Below are positions 49,074 to 58,917 of a DNA stretch of 64,000 bases, piece by piece (the first letter of the stretch is position 1; each line of letters begins with the position of its first letter). The stretch spans positions 310,001 to 374,000 of the forward strand of contig NZ_PGFB01000005.1 in the NCBI RefSeq assembly GCF_002797855.1, given 5' to 3'. A program made the position numbers and the translations under genes. Source of the stretch: Compostimonas suwonensis (GTDB taxonomy: Bacteria > Actinomycetota > Actinomycetes > Actinomycetales > Microbacteriaceae). Below the pieces are notes generated by a model. The model did not search any database, was not told the DNA's origin, and saw only the letters and a program-made list of their open reading frames with translations.

Positions 49074-49110
49074 TACCAGCCCTTTTCAGGGCCAGGTCGG
49101 ATCACAGACC

Positions 49111-50103
<993 letters not shown>

Positions 50104-50122
50104 CTATAGGGTTCGGGTGGGG

Positions 50123-52264
50123 TTAGAGCATGCAGCTGACGCAGCCGTCGACCTCGGTGCCCTCGAGGGCCATCTGGCGCAGACGAATGTAGTAGATCGT
50201 CTTGATGCCCTTCTTCCAGGCGTAGATCTGGGCCCGGTTGATGTCGCGCGTGGTGGCGGTGTCTTTGAAGAAGAGGGTGAGCGAGAGACCCTGGTCGACG
50301 TGCTGCGTGGCCGCGGCGTAGGTGTCGATGATCTTCTCGTAGCCGATCTCGTAGGCGTCTTCGTAGAACTCGAGGTTGTCGTTCGTCATGAACGGCGCCG
50401 GGTAGTAGACGCGGCCGAGCTTGCCCTCCTTGCGGATCTCGATCTTCGAGGCGATCGGGTGGATCGACGAGGTCGAGTTGTTGATGTACGAGATCGAGCC
50501 CGTCGGCGGAACGGCCTGCAGGTTCTGGTTGTAGATGCCGTGCTCTCGAACGGATGCCGCGAGCGCCGCCCAGTCCGCCTGCGTCGGGATGGCGACATCC
50601 GCCGTCTCGAACAGCTCGGCCACGCGGGCCGTCGCCGGCACCCACTCCTGCTCGGTGTACTTCGTGAAGAACTCGCCGGACGCGTAGGTGGAGTCCTCGA
50701 AGCCCTCGAAGGCCTGCTTGCGCTCGATGGCGAGGTTGTTGGAGGCACGGATCGCGTGGTACAGCACCGTGTAGAAGTAGATGTTCGTGAAGTCGATCCC
50801 CTCCTCCGAGCCGTAGTGGATGCGCTCGCGGGCGAGGTAGCCGTGCAGGTTCATCTGGCCGAGGCCGATCGCGTGGGTGCGGTCGTTGCCGTCTTCGATG
50901 GAGCGCACCGAGGTGATGTGGCTCTGGTCGGAGACGGAGGTGAGGCCGCGGATCGCGGTCTCGACGGTGCGGCCGAAGTCGGGCGAGTCCATCGCGAGGG
51001 CGATGTTCATCGAGCCCAGGTTGCAGGAGATGTCCTTGCCGATCCGGTCGTACGACAGGTCGACGTTGTAGGTGGTCGGCGTGTTGACCTGGAGGATCTC
51101 CGAGCACAGGTTCGACATGTTGATGCGGCCCTTGATCGGGTTCGCCTTGTTGACGGTGTCTTCGTACATGATGTACGGGTAGCCCGACTCGAACTGGATC
51201 TCGGCGAGGGTCTGGAAGAAGTCGCGCGCCTTGATCTTCGACTTCTTGATGCGCGGGTCGTCGACCATCTCGTAGTACTTCTCGCTCACCGAGATGTCGC
51301 CGAAGGGCACGCCGTAGACGCGCTCGACGTCGTAGGGCGAGAACAGGTACATGTCCTCGTCTTTCTTGGCGAGCTCGAAGGTGATGTCGGGCACGACGAC
51401 GCCGAGGGAGAGCGTCTTGATGCGGATCTTCTCATCCGCGTTCTCGCGCTTGGTGTCGAGGAAGCGCATGATGTCGGGGTGGTGCGCCTGCAGGTAGACG
51501 GCGCCGGCGCCCTGGCGCGCGCCGAGCTGGTTGGCGTAGCTGAAGGAGTCTTCGAGCAGCTTCATCACGGGGATGATGCCCGAGGACTGGTTCTCGATCT
51601 GCTTGATCGGCGCACCGGCCTCGCGGATGTTGGAGAGCAGCAGGGCCACGCCGCCGCCGCGCTTGGAGAGCTGCAGAGCCGAGTTGATGCCGCGGGCGAT
51701 CGACTCCATGTTGTCTTCGATGCGCAGCAGGAAGCAGGAGACGAGCTCGCCGCGCTGGGCCTTGCCCGTGTTGAGGAAGGTGGGGGTCGCGGGCTGGAAG
51801 CGGCCGGCGATGATCTCCTCCACGAGCTGGATCGCGAGCTGCTCGTCGCCGTCGGCGAGGCCGAGGGCCGTCATGACGACGCGGTCCTCGAAGCGCTCGA
51901 GGTAGCGCTTGCCGTCGAAGGTCTTGAGCGTGTAGGAGGTGTAGTACTTGAAGGCGCCGAGGAAGGTCTGGAAGCGGAACTTCTTCGAGTAGGCGAGGTC
52001 GTTGAGCTTCTCGATGAACTCGAAGGGGTAGCGCTCGATGACGGCGCGCTCGTAGTACTCGTTCTCGATGAGGTAGTCGAGGCGCTCGCGCAGGTTGTGG
52101 AAGAACACCGTGTTCTGGTTGACGTGCTGCAGGAAGTACTGTTTCGCGGCTTCCCGGTCTTTGTCGAACTGGATCTCGCCGTTGTCACCGTAGAGGTTGA
52201 GCATGGCGTTGAGCGAGTGGTAGTCGAGCTCCACTTTGGGAGCCTCGATCAATGTTGTTTCCAC
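50123..52264 (-). CDS. nrdE: Ribonucleoside-diphosphate reductase class Ib, alpha subunit
   Basis: Catalytic subunit reducing ribonucleoside diphosphates to deoxyribonucleotides. The 713 residues include '[22 protein letters not shown]' (active-site Cys), '[19 protein letters not shown]', 'NLCSEI' (radical-site region) and a C-terminal CVSCML redox pair that accepts electrons from NrdH. There is no N-terminal ATP-cone, as expected of class Ib. GTG at 52264 starts inside the end of nrdI (16-base overlap). Confidence 0.97.
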   Translation of the reverse strand: METTLIEAPKVELDYHSLNAMLNLYGDNGEIQFDKDREAAKQYFLQHVNQNTVFFHNLRERLDYLIENEYYERAVIERYPFEFIEKLNDLAYSKKFRFQTFLGAFKYYTSYTLKTFDGKRYLERFEDRVVMTALGLADGDEQLAIQLVEEIIAGRFQPATPTFLNTGKAQRGELVSCFLLRIEDNMESIARGINSALQLSKRGGGVALLLSNIREAGAPIKQIENQSSGIIPVMKLLEDSFSYANQLGARQGAGAVYLQAHHPDIMRFLDTKRENADEKIRIKTLSLGVVVPDITFELAKKDEDMYLFSPYDVERVYGVPFGDISVSEKYYEMVDDPRIKKSKIKARDFFQTLAEIQFESGYPYIMYEDTVNKANPIKGRINMSNLCSEILQVNTPTTYNVDLSYDRIGKDISCNLGSMNIALAMDSPDFGRTVETAIRGLTSVSDQSHITSVRSIEDGNDRTHAIGLGQMNLHGYLARERIHYGSEEGIDFTNIYFYTVLYHAIRASNNLAIERKQAFEGFEDSTYASGEFFTKYTEQEWVPATARVAELFETADVAIPTQADWAALAASVREHGIYNQNLQAVPPTGSISYINNSTSSIHPIASKIEIRKEGKLGRVYYPAPFMTNDNLEFYEDAYEIGYEKIIDTYAAATQHVDQGLSLTLFFKDTATTRDINRAQIYAWKKGIKTIYYIRLRQMALEGTEVDGCVSCML

Positions 52265-52650
52265 AGGGAGTCCAATCCTTCGTGGACGATGCGCACATCA
52301 TCCGGAGTTCCGAATACTTCGAAGCGATAGAGGTGGGGAACCGTGCACTTGGTCGCGACGATGTCGCCGGCCAGGGCGTAGGCCTTTCCGAAATTGGTGT
52401 TGCCGGCGCCGATGACCCCGCGGATGAGCGACCGGTTGCGCTCGTCGTTGAGAAACCTGATCACTTGCTTGGGTACGGCGCCGTTCCCGTCTCCGCCGCC
52501 GTAGGTGGGGAGGACGAGCACGTAGGGCTCCGACGCCAGGAGCGGCTGCTCGCGGGCGTAGAGCGGGATGCGTTCTGCGGGTCGGCCCAGCTTCTCGACG
52601 AAGCGATGGGTGTTACCCGAGACGCTCGAGAAGTAGATGAGCTGAGTCAT
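52249..52650 (-). CDS. nrdI: Flavodoxin-like NrdI
   Basis: A flavoprotein that supplies the oxidant for assembling the Mn(III)2-tyrosyl radical cofactor of NrdF. The 133-residue sequence shows '[19 protein letters not shown]' (FMN phosphate loop), '[24 protein letters not shown]' and '[19 protein letters not shown]'. ATG 52650 with GGAG upstream, 13 bases after nrdH; its 3' end overlaps nrdE. Confidence 0.96.
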   Translation of the reverse strand: MTQLIYFSSVSGNTHRFVEKLGRPAERIPLYAREQPLLASEPYVLVLPTYGGGDGNGAVPKQVIRFLNDERNRSLIRGVIGAGNTNFGKAYALAGDIVATKCTVPHLYRFEVFGTPDDVRIVHEGLDSLWKQH

Positions 52651-52662
52651 TGCTCCGGGTGG

Positions 52663-52896
52663 TCAGGCCAGGCGCGCCGCGAGCTCGGCGATCTTGTCGG
52701 GGCGGAAGCCCGACCAGTGGTCTTCGTCGGTGATGACGACGGGAGCCTGGAGGTAGCCCAGCTCCTTGACCGTCTCGAGCGCGTGCTCGTCGGCGGTGAC
52801 GTCGAAGATCTCGTATTCGATGCCCTTGCTGTCGAGGGCGCGGTAGGTCGCGTTGCACTGAACGCACGCGGGCTTGCTGTAAACCGTAATCGCCAT
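52663..52896 (-). CDS. nrdH: Glutaredoxin-like electron donor NrdH
   Basis: A 77-residue redoxin that reduces NrdE. It has the CVQC active site in 'YSKPACVQCNATYRALD', 'APVVITDEDHWSGFRPDKI' (the NrdH-specific WSGFRPD signature) and lacks glutathione-binding residues, as usual for this thioredoxin-reductase-dependent type. First gene of the operon; ATG 52896 follows a GGAGAGG site. The promoter lies about 230 bases upstream beside the NrdR boxes. Confidence 0.97.
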   Translation of the reverse strand: MAITVYSKPACVQCNATYRALDSKGIEYEIFDVTADEHALETVKELGYLQAPVVITDEDHWSGFRPDKIAELAARLA

Positions 52897-53130
52897 GTCT
52901 TCTGGCCTCTCCCGTAAATCCCGTAAAGAAAAACTGTTGTCGTGCTCACGAGCGGACCGTGATGTCCCCCGTGCCTCAGAGTCGAGCTTCGAGTGGCGGT
53001 CTGCACTGTTCTGCAGGGCGTTCCGACTGCGGCGTTCTCTGTCGTTTCAGCGCTTGCCTTCTCGCCGTCGTCCTGCCGCTGTTCTCACGCTTCAACCGGG
53101 ACTCGTTCCCCGTTCGACCTGGGACTATCA

Positions 53131-53178
53131 ATACTACATCTAGTGGTTCGACAACACACCCATCACTAGATGCAGTAA
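53131..53178. promoter_or_regulatory. Tandem NrdR boxes
   Basis: ATACTACATCTAGTGG (53131-53146) matches every core position of the NrdR consensus (CwA.AT.TwG). TCACTAGATGCAGTAA (53163-53178) matches all but one. The two start 32 bases apart, the integral-turn spacing typical of NrdR-controlled promoters, and lie on the nrdH promoter. Confidence 0.8.
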
Positions 53179-53192
53179 TTACATTTGTGTAG

Positions 53193-53277
53193 TTATCCAC
53201 CGTCCGCCCCCACGGTTTTCAACAGCCCGCGGATGCCGCAGCCCCGCCATTTCGGGGGTGTCGACGCGTTATCCACA
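53193..53277 (+). promoter_or_regulatory. Two DnaA-box-like sites
   Basis: TTATCCAC at 53193-53200 and TTATCCACA at 53269-53277, same orientation, 76 bases apart, just upstream of the NrdR boxes relative to nrdH. The second is a perfect consensus DnaA box. Two sites do not make an origin; a replication-linked control of nrd is possible. Confidence 0.45.
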
Positions 53278-53505
53278 GGACCGATTCCCCAGCGATTTTT
53301 TTCTGCACAGAAGTGTCGCGGCGTGTCGCCGCACGCGTCACTTTCACGTGTCGCCGCACATCTCGCCGGCGTCCCGTCGTCGCCATCCGCCCCGCACGAC
53401 TTTGCCTCCAGGCCTTCACCCCCCGTTCGGGTGCCGCTAGGCTCGCGGCACAGCCTCGTCAGAGACCGTCCATAGAAAAGGCACAGACGCGAAAGGCACA
53501 CCGAC

Positions 53506-55155
53506 GTGAAGAGAAGCGCATTGGCACTCACCGGAATCGGGGCGGCTGCCGTCGGCCTCGTCGTGGGCGGGATCCCCACGGCGGCGGTCGCGGCATCCGT
53601 CGACCCCACCTCCTTCGTCGAAGCGGTGACCGTCGACGGGGTCATGGAGCATCTGGCCGAGCTCCAGGCCATCGCCGACGCGAACGGCGGCAACCGGGCC
53701 GTGGGCACCCCCGGATACGAGGCGAGTGCGCATTACGTCGAGCAGACCCTCCGGGAGGCCGGCTACACCACGAGCCGCCAGCCCTTCGACGCCGTCACAC
53801 AAGAGATCACCGAGTACGAGCTCGCCGTGATCGGCGCGGCCGCGATCCCCGTCGTCGGCATCCCCTTCGAGGGCACGACCGCGACCCCCGACGGCGGCAT
53901 CGAGGGCGTGGCCCTCGCCCCCGCCGATCCGCTCGGCTGCAGCGACGCCGCCTGGGAGGGCGTGACTCCCCCGGCCGAGCTCTGGGTGGCCGTCGTCAGC
54001 CGCGGCGAGTGCAACTTCTCCGACAAGACGCTCACGGCGGCGGGCCTCGGCGCGGCCGCGATCCTCGTCTACAACAACGAGGACGGCGACCTCAACGGCA
54101 CCATCGCCCCGCAGCTGCCGGAGTACATCCCCTCGGTCGGCATCACCCAGGCGGAGGGCGAGGCGGTGCTCGCGGAGCTCGACGCCCCGGTGACCGTCGC
54201 CCTGAACGTGCAGGAGGTGACCTCGACGGTGCCGACCTTCACCGTGCTCGCCGAGACCCCCACGGGCCGCAGCGACAACACGGTCATGCTCGGCGCGCAT
54301 CTCGACAGCGTTCCCGAGGGCCCCGGCATCAACGACAACGGCTCGGGCTCGGCGGCGATCCTCGAGATCGCGCAGCAGCTCGCGGCGTCCGGGGAGCTCA
54401 ACAACCAGGTGCGGTTCGCCTGGTGGGGCGCGGAGGAGGTCGGGCTCCTCGGCTCGTACCACTACACCGACGACCTCGCGGTGAACGACCCCCGGGAGCT
54501 CGAGGAGATCGCGACCTACCTCAACTTCGACATGGTCGCCTCGCCGAACTACGTGATCAGCGTGTACGACGCCGACCAGTCCAGCTTCGAGGCGCCCGTC
54601 GAGGTGCCCGATGGCTCGATCGCCACCGAGGCCGTCTTCACCGACTACTTCGACTCGATCGGCCAGCCGTGGATCGACACGGCCTTCGACGGCCGCTCCG
54701 ACTACGACGGCTTCATCGCCAACGGCGTGCCCGCGTCCGGCCTGTTCACGGGTGCCGACGGTGTGAAGACGGATGCCGAGGCGGCACTCTTCGGGGGCGT
54801 CGTCGGCGAGCAGCACGACCAGAACTACCACACCGCCGGCGACGACCTGGCGAACGTGAACCAGGAGGCGCTCGGCATCTCGCTCGGCGCGATGGCCTTC
54901 GCGACCGCGGCCCTCGCCGACGACACCTCGGCGATCAACGGCGTGCTGCCCCCGGCGGAGCCGACGCCCGATCCCACGACGCAGCCGACCGCAGACCCCG
55001 CCGTGCCGGTCGCAGGCCCCGCGCGGCTGCCGGCCACCGGCGCGGAGGCTCCCGCCGTGGGCGGGATCGCCGCACTCCTGGCGGTGCTCGGACTCGCCGC
55101 GATCGCGATCGCGCGGGTGCGCAGGGACCACCGGGTCACGAGGAGCGACGACTAG
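53506..55155 (+). CDS. M28 family aminopeptidase with PA domain and LPATG anchor
   Basis: A secreted zinc aminopeptidase of 549 residues. Signal peptide ends near AVAAS; the M28 catalytic domain is interrupted by a PA domain ('VVSRGECNFSDKTLTAAGLGAAAILVYNNEDG'). Zinc ligands are visible in 'LGAHLDSVPEGPGINDNGSG' (His, Asp), 'WGAEEVGLLG' (Glu), 'LNFDMVASPNYV' (Asp) and 'HDQNYHTAGDDL' (His). A Pro/Thr-rich spacer leads to LPATG, a hydrophobic helix and a basic tail: a sortase signal attaching it to the wall. GTG 53506 has AAAGG nine bases upstream. Resembles the Streptomyces griseus aminopeptidase group. Confidence 0.93.
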   Translation: MKRSALALTGIGAAAVGLVVGGIPTAAVAASVDPTSFVEAVTVDGVMEHLAELQAIADANGGNRAVGTPGYEASAHYVEQTLREAGYTTSRQPFDAVTQEITEYELAVIGAAAIPVVGIPFEGTTATPDGGIEGVALAPADPLGCSDAAWEGVTPPAELWVAVVSRGECNFSDKTLTAAGLGAAAILVYNNEDGDLNGTIAPQLPEYIPSVGITQAEGEAVLAELDAPVTVALNVQEVTSTVPTFTVLAETPTGRSDNTVMLGAHLDSVPEGPGINDNGSGSAAILEIAQQLAASGELNNQVRFAWWGAEEVGLLGSYHYTDDLAVNDPRELEEIATYLNFDMVASPNYVISVYDADQSSFEAPVEVPDGSIATEAVFTDYFDSIGQPWIDTAFDGRSDYDGFIANGVPASGLFTGADGVKTDAEAALFGGVVGEQHDQNYHTAGDDLANVNQEALGISLGAMAFATAALADDTSAINGVLPPAEPTPDPTTQPTADPAVPVAGPARLPATGAEAPAVGGIAALLAVLGLAAIAIARVRRDHRVTRSDD

Positions 55156-55238
55156 CCCGCGACCCCCGTCGCGGCACCGACGGCCCACCCCCACGGGCGG
55201 GCGTCGCGACGCACTCCTGAGGGTGCGTCGCCGGCGGC

Positions 55239-55265
55239 GGCGCGGGCCTCCCTCCGGCCCGCGCC
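55239..55265. terminator. GC-rich hairpin after the aminopeptidase gene
   Basis: GGCGCGGGCC, seven-base loop, GGCCCGCGCC, 84 bases past the stop, without a T-run. Probably a weak or Rho-assisted terminator; the 250 bases between this gene and the ROK regulator hold nothing else I recognise. Confidence 0.45.
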
Positions 55266-55407
55266 GTCGCGCCTCCCGAGGCCGAGCGCAGACCCTGCGC
55301 ACACCCTGAGCACGACTTGCGCCTGCCCTGCGCACGCCCTTGCGCACGCCTCCCGCACACCTCCCGGGGCGGGTGGACAAGGGCGGGAAGTGTATCGTGT
55401 GCATGTG

Positions 55408-56595
55408 ATGAGTCGAAACCCAACACCGGGCTCGCAGACTTCATTGCGCGAAGCCAACCGTGCTCGGCTCGTGGATGCGCTCAAGCACCACGGCCGTTTG
55501 ACCCAGGTCGAACTCGCCGGCGCGACCGGCCTCTCGCCTGCGACCGTGTCCAACATCGTGAAAGAGCTGTCGGCCTCGGGCGTGCTGCACACGAGCATCA
55601 CCTCGCGCAGCGGACGCCGCGCCATCCAGGTCTCTCTCGCCCGCCAGCTCGGGCTCGTCGCCGGCCTGCACTTCTCGAGCCGCCACCTGCGCGTCGCCAT
55701 CTCCGATGTCGCGCGCACGATCGTCACCGAGAACCACGTTCCGCTCGCCCCCGACCACCGCTACGACAGCGAGCTCGACCGCGCGACGCTGCTGCTCACC
55801 GACATGGTCGAGTCGATCGACGCCTCGCTCTCCGACCTGCTCGCCGTCGGGGTCGGCATGCCCGCGCCCGTCGACACCCGCACCGGCATGATCTCCACCC
55901 CGGGCCTGCTGCGCGGCTGGGAGGGGGTCGACGTCGCCCAGTCGCTCGGCAACCGCATCCAGCGACCGGTCTTCGTCGACAGCGAGGCCAACCTCGGAGC
56001 CACGGCCGAGGCCCGCGACGGCGCGGCCCGCGGCTCGAACGGGGCCGTCTACATCCGCGTCGGGCACACGATCAGCGCCGGGCTCATCATCGGCGGTCGC
56101 ACCTTCCACGGAGTCACCGGCAAGGCCGGCCAGATCGGCCACGTCACGATCGACGAGAACGGCCCGATCTGCCGCTGCGGCAACCGCGGCTGCCTCGAGA
56201 CGATCGCCGGCGGTCGGGCCCTGCTCGACCTCTTCCACAGCGATCCGAGCGTGCAGCGGCTCAGCGACCTCATCATGCGCGCCGAGAGCGGCGACGCGAG
56301 CTCCCGGCGGGTGATAGCGGATGCCGGCCGGCACATCGGCATCGCCGCCGCGAGCCTCTGCAACCTCTTCGACCCCGAACGGCTGGTGATCGGCGGCGAG
56401 CTCGCGATGTCGGGCGAGACCCTCCTGGCACCGCTGCGGCACGCGCTCGAGCGCTCTGCGCTGGGCAACGGCGCCGACGTGGCCGAGGTCGTGCAGAGCG
56501 AGCTGGGCGACCGCTCCGAGCTCATCGGATGCCTCGCCCTGGCCATCGACAACGTCTCCGTCGAGGCCGACACCCGTATCGCCGCCAACGGCTGA
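55408..56595 (+). CDS. ROK family transcriptional repressor (XylR/NagC type)
   Basis: A 395-residue regulator: N-terminal winged HTH ('RARLVDALKHHGRLTQVELAGATGLSPATVSNIVKELSASGVL', about residues 18-62) joined to a ROK sugar-kinase-like domain with the zinc motif CRCGNRGCLE and 'HVTIDENGPIC'. ROK repressors of this architecture sense sugars and control their transport genes. It is transcribed toward the xylose-type ABC operon 230 bases downstream, whose promoter carries a long dyad. ATG 55408 is chosen; GTGs at 55390, 55399 and 55405 are in frame and a TATCGT -10 overlaps them. Confidence 0.92.
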   Translation: MSRNPTPGSQTSLREANRARLVDALKHHGRLTQVELAGATGLSPATVSNIVKELSASGVLHTSITSRSGRRAIQVSLARQLGLVAGLHFSSRHLRVAISDVARTIVTENHVPLAPDHRYDSELDRATLLLTDMVESIDASLSDLLAVGVGMPAPVDTRTGMISTPGLLRGWEGVDVAQSLGNRIQRPVFVDSEANLGATAEARDGAARGSNGAVYIRVGHTISAGLIIGGRTFHGVTGKAGQIGHVTIDENGPICRCGNRGCLETIAGGRALLDLFHSDPSVQRLSDLIMRAESGDASSRRVIADAGRHIGIAAASLCNLFDPERLVIGGELAMSGETLLAPLRHALERSALGNGADVAEVVQSELGDRSELIGCLALAIDNVSVEADTRIAANG

Positions 56596-56697
56596 CCCAC
56601 GGCGTCACCCCCGCGCCACCCGCCGCGCCGTCCCTGTGCCGTCGCCGCGCCACCCCGTGCCGCCCCGCCCTCGCCCCCTCGGTACATTGTCGACACA

Positions 56698-56749
56698 TTG
56701 AATTCGAAAGATAACGGCATGATCACAGTCCGTTATGTCTTGAGTTCAA
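56698..56749. promoter_or_regulatory. 52-base dyad, likely ROK-repressor operator
   Basis: Arms 56698-56717 and 56730-56749 are complementary at 16 of 20 positions around a 12-base centre; the innermost ATAACGG/CCGTTAT is perfect. A TTGACG -35-like hexamer begins at 56753. It lies between the ROK gene and the transporter it should control. Two bound dimers or one extended site would fit. Confidence 0.7.
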
Positions 56750-56825
56750 AAGTTGACGCCAATGACGCGCGGTGACAAACTCAGACAAAACCGCCAAAGA
56801 GGGCGGTCCAGTGAGAGGTAAGTCA

Positions 56826-57914
56826 ATGAAGAGCGCCAGCAAAAAACTCACATTCCTCGCCGTCGGCATAATGCTCACCGCCGGCGCGCTCACAGCCTGT
56901 GCGTCAGGCAGTGGGGATGGATCGTCGGCGAGTTCCGGCTCGGGCGAGGGAGCAGGGGTCAAGATCGGCCTCCTCCTGCCCGAATCGAAGACCGCACGCT
57001 ACGAGCAGTTCGACAAGCCGTTGTTCGAGGCCAAGGTCGCCGAGCTCGGCGACTACGAGGTCCTCTACTCCAACGCCGACCAGGACGCGTCCAAGCAGCA
57101 GCAGCAGGCTGAGTCCGCGCTCACCTCCGGCGTCAAGGTGCTCGTGCTCGACCCGGTCGACGCCGAAGCAGCCGTGAGCATCGTCTCGGCGGCCAACGCC
57201 CAGGGTGTGCCCGTCGTCTCCTACGACCGTCTGGTCGCCGGCGGAGACCTCGACTACTACATCTCGTTCGACAACGAGAAGGTCGGCGTGCTGCAGGGCC
57301 AGGCGATCACCGACAAGCTCAAGGAGGACGGCAGCACCGGCGGCATCCTGATGGTCAACGGCTCGCCGACCGACGGCAACGCGACCCTCTTCAAGAAGGG
57401 CGCGCACAGCGTCATCGACACGAGTGCCAACAAGGTGCTCGCCGAGTTCGACACGCCTGACTGGAGCCCGGACAAGGCCCAGGACTGGGTCGCCGGCCAG
57501 ATCACCCAGTTCCCGGGGCAGATCGCCGGAGTCTACGCGGCCAACGACGGCACCGCCGGTGGAGCGGTCGCAGCGCTGAAGGCCGCGAACGTCACCCCGT
57601 GGCCGGTCATCACCGGCCAGGACGCCGAGCTCGCCGGCATCCAGCGCATCGTTGCCGGAGACCAGTACATGACCATCTACAAGGCCATCAAGGCGGAGGC
57701 CGAGAAGGCTGCCGAGATCGCGGTCTCGCTCGCCAACGGTGAGACCGTCGAAGGCGACACCGACACCGACGGAACGCCGACGACCCTGCTCGACCCCGTG
57801 GTCGTGACCATCGACAACATCATGGACACGGTCGTCGCCGACGGCTTCTACACGGTGGCCGACATCTGCACCTCCGACTACGCCGACGCCTGCGCAGCAG
57901 CCGGCATCCAGTAG
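56826..57914 (+). CDS. xylF: Xylose-type ABC transporter substrate-binding lipoprotein
   Basis: A 362-residue CUT2 sugar-binding lipoprotein. ATG 56826 has GAGAGGTAA upstream and gives a signal with lipobox LTAC (Cys25); an in-frame ATG at 56772 would add a hydrophilic leader. Conserved XylF positions are visible: 'PVVSYDRLVAGGDLDYYISFDNEKVGVLQGQA', with the Arg and Asp/Asn that hold the sugar ring. 'AANDGTAGGAV' and 'TGQDAELAGIQRI' are in the second lobe. It heads an operon with ATPase and permease genes and is preceded by the ROK regulator. D-xylose is the best guess; other pentoses possible. Confidence 0.9.
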   Translation: MKSASKKLTFLAVGIMLTAGALTACASGSGDGSSASSGSGEGAGVKIGLLLPESKTARYEQFDKPLFEAKVAELGDYEVLYSNADQDASKQQQQAESALTSGVKVLVLDPVDAEAAVSIVSAANAQGVPVVSYDRLVAGGDLDYYISFDNEKVGVLQGQAITDKLKEDGSTGGILMVNGSPTDGNATLFKKGAHSVIDTSANKVLAEFDTPDWSPDKAQDWVAGQITQFPGQIAGVYAANDGTAGGAVAALKAANVTPWPVITGQDAELAGIQRIVAGDQYMTIYKAIKAEAEKAAEIAVSLANGETVEGDTDTDGTPTTLLDPVVVTIDNIMDTVVADGFYTVADICTSDYADACAAAGIQ

Positions 57915-57974
57915 CCGGAACCGCCGGATCGACTAACACACAATCGAATAACACACAAACAGTAGCGCTCAGAG

Positions 57975-58009
57975 GGCTGGCCGGGATCAAATGGTGTTCC
58001 CGGCCAGCC
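57975..58009 (+). terminator. Intra-operon hairpin after the binding-protein gene
   Basis: GGCTGGCCGGGA, eleven-base loop, TCCCGGCCAGCC: a perfect 12-bp stem between the binding-protein and ATPase genes, with no T-run. Such stems commonly protect or attenuate transcripts so that more binding protein is made than membrane components. Confidence 0.7.
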
Positions 58010-58059
58010 ATTCGCTGCGAGCCCGGCGAGAACGGGTTCACGAAACGCAAGGAATGCAT

Positions 58060-58917
58060 ATGACGTTGACGTCAGAGTCCACCGCCGAACGGAACCGCGC
58101 GGGCGACCACATCCTGTCGCTCCGCGGAGTCGGCAAGACCTTCGGTGCCATCCAGGCGCTGTCAGACATCGCGCTCGACGTGTACGCGGGCGAGGTCGTC
58201 GCGATCGTCGGCGACAACGGCGCGGGCAAGTCCACGCTCGTCAAGATCCTCGCCGGGGTGCACCCGCAGGATGGCGGCACCGTCGAGTTCGAGGGCAAGA
58301 AGGTCACCATCAACAGCCCCGCCGACTCCAAGGCGCTCGGCATCGCGACCGTCTACCAGGACCTCGCGCTGTGCGACAACCTCGACGTCGTCGCGAACCT
58401 GTGGCTCGGGCGCGAGCTCACCCACGGCGGCTCGCTCGACGAGGTCGAGATGGAGAAGCGCTCCTGGGCGCTGCTGCGCGAGCTGAGCGCCAAGATCCCC
58501 TCGGTGCGCACCCCCATCGCCTCGCTCTCGGGCGGCCAGCGCCAGACCGTGGCGATCGCCCGATCGCTCATCGGCGAGCCGCGCATCGTCATCCTCGACG
58601 AGCCGACCGCCGCCCTCGGCGTCGCCCAGACCGCCGAGGTGCTCAACCTCATCGAGCGTCTGCGCGAACGCGGGCTCGGCGTTCTGCTCATCAGCCACAA
58701 CATCGCCGACGTGCAGGCCGTCGCCGATCGCGTCGTCGTGCTGCGGCTCGGCCGCAACAACGGCGACTTCCTGGTGCGGGATGTCACGAGCGAGACCATC
58801 ATCGCGGCCATCACGGGCGCCACCGACAACGCCGTCACCCGACGGGCGGCCAGCAAGCACACCGACCCGACCACCCCCACGACCATCACCACCCCCACAC
58901 CGGAGGAGACGGCATGA
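58060..58917 (+). CDS. Sugar ABC transporter ATP-binding protein, single-domain
   Basis: A 285-residue ABC ATPase: Walker A GDNGAGKST, Q-loop 'TVYQDLALCDNL', signature LSGGQRQ, Walker B IVILDEPTAALG, switch 'LLISHN'. It corresponds to only the first half of RbsA/XylG, as in FrcA-like transporters, so it must work as a homodimer, unlike the two-domain ATPase at 1109. The C-terminus is a Thr/Pro-rich tail. ATG 58060 is chosen because AAGGA lies six bases upstream; an ATG at 58054 lacks spacing. The stop overlaps the permease ATG. Confidence 0.92.
   Translation: MTLTSESTAERNRAGDHILSLRGVGKTFGAIQALSDIALDVYAGEVVAIVGDNGAGKSTLVKILAGVHPQDGGTVEFEGKKVTINSPADSKALGIATVYQDLALCDNLDVVANLWLGRELTHGGSLDEVEMEKRSWALLRELSAKIPSVRTPIASLSGGQRQTVAIARSLIGEPRIVILDEPTAALGVAQTAEVLNLIERLRERGLGVLLISHNIADVQAVADRVVVLRLGRNNGDFLVRDVTSETIIAAITGATDNAVTRRAASKHTDPTTPTTITTPTPEETA

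Larger units (their letters stand above)
52897..53505. other. Regulatory interval between nrdHIEF and an aminopeptidase gene
   Basis: No credible gene in 609 bases. From left: a leader of about 230 bases for nrdH with no recognisable riboswitch, AT-rich promoter sequence with two NrdR boxes (53131-53178), two DnaA-box-like words (53193-53200, 53269-53277), and a stretch with two near-copies of GTGTCGCCGCAC (53314-53345 area) before the aminopeptidase gene's ribosome site. Confidence 0.65.

Noticed and set aside
53193-53277. Replication origin
   Set aside because: Only two DnaA-like boxes, with no dnaA/dnaN genes and no AT-rich unwinding element; they are better read as possible local regulation.
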